Made by a program: the position numbers and the translations under genes
The notes under the pieces: model-generated
Database searches by the model: none
What the model was told of the DNA's origin: nothing
What the model saw: only the letters and a program-made list of their open reading frames with translations
Part shown: positions 1 to 6,627 of the stretch, piece after piece
Layout of the letters: every line of letters starts with the position of its first letter
How positions within the stretch are numbered: position 1 is the first letter of the stretch
Source of the DNA: Fidelibacterota bacterium
Lineage (GTDB): Bacteria; Bipolaricaulota; Bipolaricaulia; Bipolaricaulales; Bipolaricaulaceae
Direction of reading: 5' to 3'
Assembly (NCBI GenBank): GCA_024277405.1
Contig: JAJRVI010000108.1
Coordinates: 1-8,645, forward strand
DNA: 8,645 bases

Positions 1-752
1 ATACCGAAGAGTTCGCGGGCGTTGTGGAAGGTCATCTCGGCGATCTCGGTGGGCGGGAGGCGCAGGACCTCCGCGATCCTTTCCACCACCAAACGCACTT
101 TCCCCGGGTCGTTCCGCTTCCCCCGATAGGGCTCGGGCGGGAGGTAGGGCGAATCGGTCTCGACCAATAGCCTCTCCAACGGGATGTCCCGGAGCAATGC
201 GCGCAGCGCTGCGTTCTTCCGGTACGTCACCGGCCCCCCGATCCCGATGTGGAACCCGAGGTCGAGGAACTCCAGGAGGGCCTTTCTGTCGGCGGAAAAG
301 GCGTGGATCACTCCCCGATCCGGCCGCACCTCCCGCAGGATCTCCAACAGATCCTCCGTTGCCTCCCGCAGGTGCACGATCACGGGGAGTCCTTTCTCCA
401 CCGCGAGCTCAAGCTGGGCCCTGAATGCCCGACGCTGGTCCTCCCGGGGGGAGAGGTCCCGGTAGTAGTCGAGCCCACACTCCCCCACCGCCACCGCCCC
501 CCGATCCAGGAGCCCCGCGAGCTCTTTGAGCGTCGCGTCCGTGAAATCCTTCGCCTCGTGGGGATGGACCCCGCAGGCGGCGAAGATCTTCTCGTGCTGC
601 CGCGCCAGTTCCAGCGAGGCACGGGAGGTCACCAGGTCCACCCCTACGTTGATCACGTAGACCCCTCGGCGGTCGAGCTCCCGGATGAGCCTGTCCCTAT
701 CCCCGTCGAACTGGGGGAAGTCCAGGTGCGCGTGGGTGTCGAAGAGCCGCAT
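1..752 (-). CDS. tatD: TatD-family metal-dependent deoxyribonuclease, 3' end cut by window edge
   Basis: TatD-family hydrolases are cytoplasmic metal-dependent nucleases (3'-5' exonuclease on single-stranded DNA/RNA in E. coli TatD) with a TIM-barrel fold. The 250 visible residues carry the full set of family metal ligands: the N-terminal DTHAHLDF motif (His7, His9), GECGLDYY (Glu91), VIVHLRE (His127), IHAFSA (His150) and VETDSPYLPPEP (Asp200). The C-terminal segment ending in the family's typical FHNARELFG is reached just before the window edge, so only a few residues are missing (family about 255-265). The ATG at 752 is chosen because it directly precedes the RLFDTHAHLD core. A weak GGAACGG Shine-Dalgarno lies immediately upstream. 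The gene starts 8 bp after the nnr stop, so it is probably co-transcribed. The family is certain; the exact substrate (DNA repair, apoptosis-like DNA turnover or D-aminoacyl-tRNA) cannot be told from sequence. Confidence 0.95.
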   Translation of the reverse strand, partial: MRLFDTHAHLDFPQFDGDRDRLIRELDRRGVYVINVGVDLVTSRASLELARQHEKIFAACGVHPHEAKDFTDATLKELAGLLDRGAVAVGECGLDYYRDLSPREDQRRAFRAQLELAVEKGLPVIVHLREATEDLLEILREVRPDRGVIHAFSADRKALLEFLDLGFHIGIGGPVTYRKNAALRALLRDIPLERLLVETDSPYLPPEPYRGKRNDPGKVRLVVERIAEVLRLPPTEIAEMTFHNARELFG

Positions 753-760
753 CCGTTCCA

Positions 761-2320
761 CTAGAAGGACGACTCCAAACGGCGGATGGTCTCCGGGATG
801 AGGCCCAGGAGGTCACCGGGGAGGATGGACCGTTGCGCGGCCCCGGCGGACAGTTCCTCGCTCACCCTTCCGTGGACGTATACCCCCACACAGGCCGCCT
901 CCAGGGCCTCCGCCCCCCCGGCCCAGATCCCGCCGATGAGGCCCGCAAGCACGTCCCCGGAGCCCCCATGGGCCAGAGCGGTGTTGCCCCCCACGTTCAG
1001 GTAGACATCGCCGTTCGGCGTGGCGATGGCGGTGGGGGGGGCCTTCAATACCACGACCACATCCCACTCCGTCGCCGCGGCCCGGGCCCGTTCGATCTTG
1101 TGGGCGACCACCTCCTCCACCGTCCCGCCTCCGAGGCGCACGAACTCCCCGGGATGGGGGGTCACGATCACGTCACCCCCCGCCTTCCGCAGGAGCTCCG
1201 CCCGCCCGGCAAGGGCGTTCAGGCCATCGGCGTCCAGGAGGAGCTTGGGCGCTTCCCCCAGCAGGGCTTCCACGATCGCGGTGGGGCCCGGCCCCCGCCC
1301 CAGCCCCGGCCCACAGATCACCACGTCCATGCCCGCGGCGAGCTTCAGGATCCCTTTCACGGCGTTCTTGGAGAATATCCCCGACCTCGTGGCAGGGAAG
1401 GGATGCACCAGGACCTCGGTGAGGCTCCCCTCGAGCACCGGATATAACGGCGCGGGACACGCGAGGTGGACCAAACCGGCCCCGGCGCGGTAAGCCGCCT
1501 CCGCCGCCAACGCCGCGGCCCCGGCCATCCCCACCGATCCCCCCACCACCAGCACCTTCCCGAAGGTCCCCTTGTGGCCGAAGGGATCGCGGTAGGGGAG
1601 GGCCGCGGCGCAGAAGGCCTCCGAGATCACCTCCGCCACCGGCTGCACCGCGTCCCAGGCCGGCTGGGGATAAGCTACGTCGATCACCTCCACCTCGCCA
1701 CAGTGCCGGGCCGCCGGCGGGAGGAGGTGACAGGGCTTAAGGGCTCCCATGGCGAGGGTGATGTCCGCCTCCACCGCGGGCCCTGGGATCTCCCCGGAAT
1801 CGGCGTCCAGCCCCGAGGGGATGTCCACCGCCACCACCAGGCCCAGGGACTCGTTGACGAGCTCGATGGCCTTCGCTGCCAGCCCCCGGGCGGCTCCCTT
1901 TATCCCCACCCCCAGGAGGCCGTCGATCACCAGATCCGCCCGGGCCAGGGCATCGCGGAACTTCTCCAGGTCTCGGGAGGACCTCACCTGGAACAGCCTC
2001 CCGGGGAAGGAGGCGGCGAAGGCGTTCGCCTGGGAAGCGGCGGCCCCGCTGGGCTCCCCGAGCACCACCGCGAGGACCTCCGCTCCCCAGAGGCCGAGCC
2101 AACGCGCGATCCCCAACGCATCGCCTCCGTTCCCGCCCTTGCCACAGACGGCGAAGACGTAGCGCCGCAGGGGGCGACCCAGGGTCCGCTGCAGGTACTC
2201 GGCACCCCCGCGGGCCGCCGATTCCATGAGGAGGAGCCGGTCGACCCCCAGGCGTTCGCTCTCGCGGTCCAGGGCCTTTATCGATTCCGAGGAAAAGACC
2301 GGTTGCATGGCGCAAATCAT
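761..2320 (-). CDS. nnr: Bifunctional NAD(P)H-hydrate epimerase / ADP-dependent NAD(P)H-hydrate dehydratase
   Basis: A two-domain repair enzyme of 519 residues. The N-terminal YjeF_N (NnrE) domain, about 1-225, interconverts R- and S-NAD(P)HX. The C-terminal ribokinase-like NnrD domain, about 240-515, dehydrates S-NAD(P)HX back to NAD(P)H using ADP. NnrE marks are CGKGGNGGDAL (59-69), the DGLLGVG segment (133-139) and VAVDIPSGLDADSG (163-176). NnrD marks are GHKGTFGKVLVVGG (248-261), CGPGLGRG (336-343), LLDADGLNAL (361-370), TPHPGEF (387-393) and HGGSGDVLAG (451-460), where Asp456 is the expected catalytic base. Length matches bacterial fusions such as E. coli Nnr. The start is uncertain: the ATG at 2320 has AAGGGGA ten bases upstream, but the second ATG (2308, Met5) would suit a leaderless transcript. 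The epimerase loop reads GGNGGDA instead of the usual GNNGGDG, and the dehydratase LKGA motif reads LKAP; both are mild departures. It is separated from miaA by 75 bp and from tatD by 8 bp. Confidence 0.96.
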   Translation of the reverse strand: MICAMQPVFSSESIKALDRESERLGVDRLLLMESAARGGAEYLQRTLGRPLRRYVFAVCGKGGNGGDALGIARWLGLWGAEVLAVVLGEPSGAAASQANAFAASFPGRLFQVRSSRDLEKFRDALARADLVIDGLLGVGIKGAARGLAAKAIELVNESLGLVVAVDIPSGLDADSGEIPGPAVEADITLAMGALKPCHLLPPAARHCGEVEVIDVAYPQPAWDAVQPVAEVISEAFCAAALPYRDPFGHKGTFGKVLVVGGSVGMAGAAALAAEAAYRAGAGLVHLACPAPLYPVLEGSLTEVLVHPFPATRSGIFSKNAVKGILKLAAGMDVVICGPGLGRGPGPTAIVEALLGEAPKLLLDADGLNALAGRAELLRKAGGDVIVTPHPGEFVRLGGGTVEEVVAHKIERARAAATEWDVVVVLKAPPTAIATPNGDVYLNVGGNTALAHGGSGDVLAGLIGGIWAGGAEALEAACVGVYVHGRVSEELSAGAAQRSILPGDLLGLIPETIRRLESSF

Positions 2321-2347
2321 TGTAGGGATTTCCCCTTAACCGGCCAA
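2319..2347 (-). promoter_or_regulatory. Possible sigma-A-type promoter for nnr-tatD
   Basis: On the minus strand, TTGGCC (2347-2342, 4 of 6 matches to TTGACA) and TACAAT (2324-2319, 5 of 6 matches to TATAAT) are separated by exactly 17 bp, in the only real intergenic gap of the gene string. The -10 overlaps the first ATG of nnr, so transcription would start about 6-7 bases further on, only a few bases before the second in-frame ATG at 2308. This would give a nearly leaderless mRNA starting at Met5. The match was found by eye and could be chance. Confidence 0.3.
2331..2337 (-). promoter_or_regulatory. Ribosome-binding site of nnr (ATG at 2320)
   Basis: The minus strand reads AAGGGGA, purine-rich and 10 bases before the ATG at 2320. 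It supports the longer start of nnr when the gene is read from an upstream transcript. No comparable site precedes the second ATG at 2308. Confidence 0.45.
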
Positions 2348-2352
2348 GTTCT

Positions 2353-2368
2353 CCCCGTCGGCGCGGGG
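2353..2368 (-). other. Short GC hairpin in the miaA-nnr gap
   Basis: CCCCG (2368-2364 on the minus strand) and CGGGG (2357-2353) form a 5-bp perfect stem with a 6-base loop, about 27 bases after the miaA stop. It is followed by AGAACTTGGC, not a T-run, so it does not look like an intrinsic terminator. It could stabilise the 3' end of an upstream transcript or be incidental in GC-rich DNA. Confidence 0.3.
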
Positions 2369-2395
2369 TCCGCCCGTGGGGACTCTTATCCCTGG

Positions 2396-3304
2396 CTAAG
2401 GGGGAGCGCTTTCCAGGAGGGACGAGATCTCGTGGGCGACCTCCCGGGGCGATCTCCCGGTGCGGTCGATCCAGCGGATGCCCGGTTCCCTTCGGAACCA
2501 GACGAGCTGGCGCCGCGCGTAGGCCTTGGTATCGGCGATGATCTTCCGCACGGCCGCCTCCAGGGGGATCTTCCCCCGCAGGTGGTCGAAGAGCTCCTCG
2601 TAGCCGATGGTGCGGAGGATGGGGACGTCCGCGGGAAGCTTCGTGTGGAAGAGCTTCCTCGCCTCGTCCAGCAGGCCCCGGACCATCATCTCCTCCACCC
2701 GGGCGGCGATCCGCCGGTAGAGCTCGGCCCGGTCCATCGTGATCCCCACCACGAGGAGCGGCCACGGGAAGGGCTTCTCCCTCCCCCAGAAGTGGGATAT
2801 GGGCTTCCCGGTGAGGTAATAGACCTCGAGGGCCCGGACGATACGCACCCGGTCGTTGGGGCGGATCTTCGCCGCCGTCTCCGGATCCACCCGTGCGAGC
2901 TCCGCGTAGAGTTCGCCCAGGGGCCGCCGTGAGAGCTCGGCCCGGACCGCGGGCGAGGCCCCGGGCCCCTCGAAGAGCCCCACGGTGAGGGCCCGCACGT
3001 AGAGGGTGCTCCCCCCCACGATCACCGGGGTCCTCCCCCGCGCCGCTATCTCCCGGGCCACCCGTTCGCAGTCCCGCCGGAACCTGACGGCATCGTAGCG
3101 CTCCCACCACGGGACGAAGTCCAGGAGGTGATGCGGCACCCGGGCCCGCAGTTCGGGAGGGGGCTTGGCGGTCCCCACCTCGAGGTCGTAGTAAACGGCC
3201 CGGGCATCGGCGGAGATGACCTCGCCGTCGATGAGCTCCGCGAGCTCCACCGCGATCTCGGATTTGCCCACCGCGGTGGGGCCGACGATGAGGGGGATCC
3301 TCAC
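2396..3304 (-). CDS. miaA: tRNA dimethylallyltransferase (tRNA A37 isopentenylation)
   Basis: MiaA transfers a dimethylallyl group from DMAPP to N6 of A37 in tRNAs that read UNN codons, giving i6A37, the substrate of MiaB. The 302-residue length is normal. Visible family marks are the P-loop-like GPTAVGKS (8-15), ISADARAVYYDLEVGTAKP (30-48, the DSxxxY...GTAKP motif), VGGSTLYVRAL (96-106), RPNDRVRIVRALEVY (148-162), TIGYEEL (232-238) and DTKAYARRQLVWFRR (258-272). The start is GTG at 3304, set by the P-loop lying only eight residues in. Its first bases overlap the rpoD stop as GTGA (4-bp overlap), so translation is probably coupled to rpoD. The usual Ser after the catalytic Asp of the DSxxxY motif is Ala here, and the GGTGLY motif reads GGSTLY. 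The rest of the fold is intact, so I expect an active enzyme. A 75-bp gap separates it from nnr. Confidence 0.97.
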   Translation of the reverse strand: MRIPLIVGPTAVGKSEIAVELAELIDGEVISADARAVYYDLEVGTAKPPPELRARVPHHLLDFVPWWERYDAVRFRRDCERVAREIAARGRTPVIVGGSTLYVRALTVGLFEGPGASPAVRAELSRRPLGELYAELARVDPETAAKIRPNDRVRIVRALEVYYLTGKPISHFWGREKPFPWPLLVVGITMDRAELYRRIAARVEEMMVRGLLDEARKLFHTKLPADVPILRTIGYEELFDHLRGKIPLEAAVRKIIADTKAYARRQLVWFRREPGIRWIDRTGRSPREVAHEISSLLESAPP

Positions 3305-4347
3305 TCTTCGGAGAGCAACAGGTCCCGGTAGCGCTTGAGGGCCTCCCGGCGGGAGGGGTGCTTCAGCTTCTCCAGCGCGCGGAGCTCGATCTGGCGGATG
3401 CGTTCCCGGGTCACGTCGAACATGGCCGCCACTTCCTTGAGGGTGCGGGGGTGGCCGTCGCGCAGGCCGTACCGGAGCTCGAGGATCTCGCGCTCCCGTG
3501 GGTCGAGCTCCTGGATCGCCTTCAGGAGCTCCTCGCGCAGTTTCTCCCGGATGGCCTCCTTGGAGGGAGAGGGCACGCTCTCGTCCGCGATGAGGTCGCC
3601 CAGGGTCTCGTCGTCCTCGTCGGAGAGGGGGCGTTCCAGGGAAGAGGTGTAGCGTGCCACCTGCTCGATCCGCTTGATCTTCTCCACCGGGATGCCCAGG
3701 GTTTCCGAGAGCTCCTCATAGGTAGGGGCGGTGCCGTAACGTTGGATGTGCTCTTTCCGGGCCTCGGACAGGTCCTGGAGGGTCTCGGCGGCGTGGGTGG
3801 GAACACGGATGGTGCGCGTCTGGTCCGCCAGAGCGCGGGTGATGGCCTGGCGGATCCACCACGTGGCGTAGGTGGAGAACTTGTACCCCTTGCGCCAGTC
3901 GAACTTCTCCACCGCGCGCATGAGGCCGATGTTCCCCTCCTGGATGAGGTCGAGGAGGGAGAAGCCGTGATGCATGTAACGCTTGGCCACCGAGACGACG
4001 AGCCGGAGGTTGGACTCGATGAGCTTCTTGCGGGCCGCCTCGCCCTCCTTCACCTTCCGCTCGAGCTCGGCCCGCTCCTCGGGGGAGAGCTTCTCCCCCT
4101 CTTCCTTGAGGCGCTTGGCCGCGAGCTTCCCCTCCTCCATCGCCTTCGCCAGGGCCACCTCCTCCTCCTTGGTGAGGAGGGGAACGCGGCCGATCTCCTT
4201 GAGGTACGTCCGTACCGGATCCTCACGTCCCCGGGGCGTTCCCGGCTCCTCGGCCTCTGGCGGCTCCTGGGGCTCCTCGAGGGGGATATGATCGTCCCCC
4301 TCCCACGGATCGGTCACGTTTTGGCGACGTTTCTCTTTAGCCCCCAT
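3301..4347 (-). CDS. rpoD: RNA polymerase primary sigma factor (sigma-70/SigA)
   Basis: The housekeeping sigma factor directs RNA polymerase core to -10/-35 promoters. It has 348 residues. Residues 1-42 are a low-complexity Pro/Glu-rich tail in place of region 1.1. Region 1.2 is 43-75 (DPVRTYLKEIGRVPLLT). A short charged linker (76-105) stands where larger sigmas have the non-conserved region. Region 2 follows (108-181, with ESNLRLVVSVAKRY, DLIQEGNIGLMRAVEKFD and FSTYATWWIRQAITRA). Gln167 and Thr170 match the -10-reading pair of E. coli sigma70. His185 and Glu188 match the extended -10 readers of region 3.0. Region 3.2 is 238-260 (LSDEDDETLGDLIADES). Region 4 ends in the helix-turn-helix at 301-327 (TLKEVAAMFDVTRERIRQIE), then KHPSRREAL. 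The ATG at 4347 has AAGGGGG three bases upstream and overlaps the dnaG end by 11 bp; the stop overlaps miaA by 4 bp. The complete region 1.2 and intact regions 2.4 and 4.2 favour a primary sigma over an alternative group-2 factor. Confidence 0.96.
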   Translation of the reverse strand: MGAKEKRRQNVTDPWEGDDHIPLEEPQEPPEAEEPGTPRGREDPVRTYLKEIGRVPLLTKEEEVALAKAMEEGKLAAKRLKEEGEKLSPEERAELERKVKEGEAARKKLIESNLRLVVSVAKRYMHHGFSLLDLIQEGNIGLMRAVEKFDWRKGYKFSTYATWWIRQAITRALADQTRTIRVPTHAAETLQDLSEARKEHIQRYGTAPTYEELSETLGIPVEKIKRIEQVARYTSSLERPLSDEDDETLGDLIADESVPSPSKEAIREKLREELLKAIQELDPREREILELRYGLRDGHPRTLKEVAAMFDVTRERIRQIELRALEKLKHPSRREALKRYRDLLLSEE

Positions 4348-6037
4348 GTTCCCCCTTCAACACCTTCGCCCGGCTCCGACATAGGTCCACGTACTCCCGC
4401 ACCAACTCCTCCAGATGCGCCTTCTCGCCCCTCTTCTCGGCCTCCTCCATCTCCTCCCTGAGCGCCCTGATGCGGCGCTCGAGCCGGGGGATCACGAAGA
4501 ATTTCCGCCACGCCTCCTCCAGGGCACGCGCCTCATCGGAGAAGTCGATGTCCCACAGCAGGATACGGCTCAACCGGGCTTGGTCCTCGAGGTCCAATTC
4601 CGAGGAGATGGAGTGAGGCTCCGCCTTCCCTTCCCCGCTCCGTTCGAGCCACAGACCCACGATCCTCCGATATTCGGGGCTGAAGTCCTCCGGCGCAAGT
4701 TGGGCGAGCTTATCGGGCCCCAACTTCCCCGCGAGCATGAACTTGAGCACCACCTCCTCGGGCCCGAAGCCCTCCTCGTCCCCCGCCACCCCCTGCCCCG
4801 ACAGCTTCCCCCCCCGGGCCTTCCACGCCTCCTCCTCTGGGATCTCCAGGAGTAGCGCGACCCGCCGGGCCCACTCGCGCCGGAGCAGGGGGTTCCTCAC
4901 GTGCTCCCACAGGGCCCGGACGAGCCCCAACGCCTCCTCCTTCCCCCGCAACGACGAGAGGTCGAACCGCCGGGGCAGAAGCTCGAGGAGGAAATCGTGG
5001 AACCCCACCGCTTCAGCGATGGCGGCGTGTAGGGCGGCCACGCCCCGGGAGCGCACCAGGGAATCCGGGTCCTCCCCCTCCGGAAGCGGGGCCACCCGCA
5101 CCTCCAGCCCCGCATCGAGCAGGATCCCTATCCCTCGCAGGGTGGAGATCTCCCCCGCCGCGTCGGCGTCGTACGCGAGCACCACCTCGCGCGCGTAGCG
5201 GGCCAGACGCCGTGCCTGGGCCTCCGTGAGGGCGGTGCCCATGGAACATACCGCCTCCCGGATCCCCGCGACCTGGAGGGAGATGACGTCGGTGTAGCCC
5301 TCGACCAACACCGCCCTCCCCGAAGTCCTGATCGCCTCCTTCGCCAGGTCCAAGCCGTAGAGGAGCGTTCCCTTGGTGAAGAGGGGCGTGTTGGGGCTAT
5401 TGAGGTACTTGGGCTCGGAGCCGGAGAGGCTGCGCCCTGCGAACGCGACGGGATGGCCGGATTCATCGCGGATGGGGAAGATCACCCGGTCCACGAACCG
5501 ATCCCGATAGCCGCGCTCGCCCCGGAGGATGAGCCCGAGCCTCTCCAGGTCGGAGAGGCCGAAACGGGAGAGGGCCGAAAGCAGGGCGTCCCCGGATGGG
5601 GGGGCGTAACCCAGGCCGTAGCGTTCCCAGACCTCGGGGCCCATGCCCCGGGAGAGGAGGTATTCCTGGGCGGCACGGCCCTCCGGTGCCCGCAGCATCT
5701 CGCGGAAGAAGGCCGCGGCGGCGGCGTTCACCGCGAGGAGCCGTTGGCGTTCACCGCCGGTCCTCAACTCTACCCCGAGCTCCGCCGCCAGCCGTTCCAG
5801 GGCCTCCCGGAAGGAGAGGCGCTCGATCCGCATCAGGAACCCGATGGCGTCGCCCCCGGCCCCGCAGCCGAAGCAGTGCCACAGCTTCTTCTCCGGCGAG
5901 ACGTAGAAGGACGGCGTATCGTCGGGGTGGAAGGGGCAACGTCCCTTGTATCCCTTGCCGGAGGGCTTCAGGGCCACGTACCGGGAAATGAGCTCGACGA
6001 TATCGACCTTCTCCCGGATCTCCTCAAGCTCGCTCAT
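4337..6037 (-). CDS. dnaG: DNA primase
   Basis: DnaG makes the RNA primers for replication and works with the DnaB helicase at the fork. The 566-residue protein shows all three domains. The N-terminal CHC2 zinc domain has Cys34, His37, Cys55 and Cys58 in CPFHPDDTPSF...HCFGCGAGGDAI. The RNA polymerase core includes FVDRVIFPIRDESGHPVAF (181-199), GRSL and PKYLNSPNTPLF (209-220). The TOPRIM part has LVEGYTDVISL (244-254, Glu246) and LAYDADAAGE (287-296, Asp290 and Asp292). The C-terminal region from about 430 is helical and charge-rich, ending in LERRIRALREEMEEAEKRG, as expected for the helicase-interacting tail. The ATG at 6037 overlaps the stop of the upstream hydrolase as ATGA. The stop lies inside rpoD (11-bp overlap). 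No good Shine-Dalgarno precedes the start, so re-initiation after the upstream gene is likely. The dnaG-rpoD order is the classical pair, without rpsU. Confidence 0.98.
   Translation of the reverse strand: MSELEEIREKVDIVELISRYVALKPSGKGYKGRCPFHPDDTPSFYVSPEKKLWHCFGCGAGGDAIGFLMRIERLSFREALERLAAELGVELRTGGERQRLLAVNAAAAAFFREMLRAPEGRAAQEYLLSRGMGPEVWERYGLGYAPPSGDALLSALSRFGLSDLERLGLILRGERGYRDRFVDRVIFPIRDESGHPVAFAGRSLSGSEPKYLNSPNTPLFTKGTLLYGLDLAKEAIRTSGRAVLVEGYTDVISLQVAGIREAVCSMGTALTEAQARRLARYAREVVLAYDADAAGEISTLRGIGILLDAGLEVRVAPLPEGEDPDSLVRSRGVAALHAAIAEAVGFHDFLLELLPRRFDLSSLRGKEEALGLVRALWEHVRNPLLRREWARRVALLLEIPEEEAWKARGGKLSGQGVAGDEEGFGPEEVVLKFMLAGKLGPDKLAQLAPEDFSPEYRRIVGLWLERSGEGKAEPHSISSELDLEDQARLSRILLWDIDFSDEARALEEAWRKFFVIPRLERRIRALREEMEEAEKRGEKAHLEELVREYVDLCRSRAKVLKGEHGG
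4351..4357 (-). promoter_or_regulatory. Ribosome-binding site of rpoD
   Basis: The minus strand reads AAGGGGG within the last codons of dnaG, three bases before the rpoD ATG at 4347. It is one of the stronger Shine-Dalgarno-like sites in the window and fixes the start of rpoD. It may let the sigma factor be translated independently of dnaG read-through. Confidence 0.6.
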
Positions 6038-6627
6038 GGGAGCTCGCGCAGAAACGGGTTATGGGACTTCTCGGTGCCGAGATCGGTGGGCTCGCCGTGG
6101 CCGGGGTAGATCTTCCACTCCGGACCGAGGGAGGAGGCGAACTTCCGCAGCGATTCCTGTAGCTCCACAAAAGACCCGCCCGGCAAATCCCACCGCCCCA
6201 CCGAGCCCGCGAAGAGCAAATCCCCACAGAAAGCCACCTTGCCACGCTCCCAAAGGAATACCACCGAACCCGGGGAATGTCCAGGGAGATGTTTCACGGT
6301 CAGGCATTCGTTCCCGAGGCGAATCACCTGGCCGTCCGCGAGATACCCATCGGCCTCGGGCGGGGACCTCCCGAACGCGAGGAACACCTCCCGCTCCGCC
6401 TCGTGGTAGAGGAGCTCCCCCCCGAAGCGGCGGCGCACCTCCTCCGCGGCACCCGCGTGGTCGAAGTGGCCGTGGGTGAGGAGGATGTACCGGGGCTTCG
6501 CCTTCAGGAGGGAAGTGGCGAGCTCGGGGGAGAGATCCCCCGGGTCGATGACGGCGGCCTCGCCGTCCGCCTCGAGGAGGTAGCAGTTGGTGAGGAGGGG
6601 ACCCACGACGAAGCGCTCAATCCTCAT
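6034..6627 (-). CDS. Metallo-beta-lactamase-fold hydrolase, glyoxalase-II/YcbL-like
   Basis: A 197-residue, single-domain cytoplasmic MBL-fold hydrolase. The dinuclear metal site is complete: THGHFDHAG (His52, His54, Asp56, His57), LPGHSPGS (His117), FCGDLLFAGSVGR (Asp136) and YPGHGEPT (His177). The AGSVGR segment and the C-terminal PGHGEPTDLGTEK...NPFL are typical of the short glyoxalase-II relatives (YcbL type). These hydrolyse S-D-lactoylglutathione or similar thioesters and lack the long C-terminal glutathione-binding domain of classical GloB. The N-terminal VVGPLLTNCYLLE is also the family's usual opening, which fixes the ATG at 6627. It overlaps comF by 11 bp and dnaG by 4 bp. The physiological thiol is unknown: nothing in the window shows whether glutathione or another thiol is made. 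RNase J and lactamase functions are unlikely given the length and motifs. Confidence 0.88.
   Translation of the reverse strand: MRIERFVVGPLLTNCYLLEADGEAAVIDPGDLSPELATSLLKAKPRYILLTHGHFDHAGAAEEVRRRFGGELLYHEAEREVFLAFGRSPPEADGYLADGQVIRLGNECLTVKHLPGHSPGSVVFLWERGKVAFCGDLLFAGSVGRWDLPGGSFVELQESLRKFASSLGPEWKIYPGHGEPTDLGTEKSHNPFLRELP

Noticed and set aside
2321..2395. Intrinsic terminator between miaA and nnr.
   Set aside because: The only clear hairpin (2353-2368) has a 5-bp stem and no following T-run on the minus strand, so termination there is not supported.
1466..2932. Plus-strand open frame of 488 codons, antisense to nnr and miaA.
   Set aside because: Its translation is rich in Pro, Gly, Arg and His with no recognisable domain. 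It lies opposite two well-supported genes and spans their junction. Long antisense frames are expected in GC-rich coding DNA.
3358..4461. Plus-strand open frame of 367 codons, antisense to rpoD and the dnaG end.
   Set aside because: The Leu/Gly/Glu-rich translation is the complement of a charged sigma-factor sequence with no family motif. It is a shadow frame.
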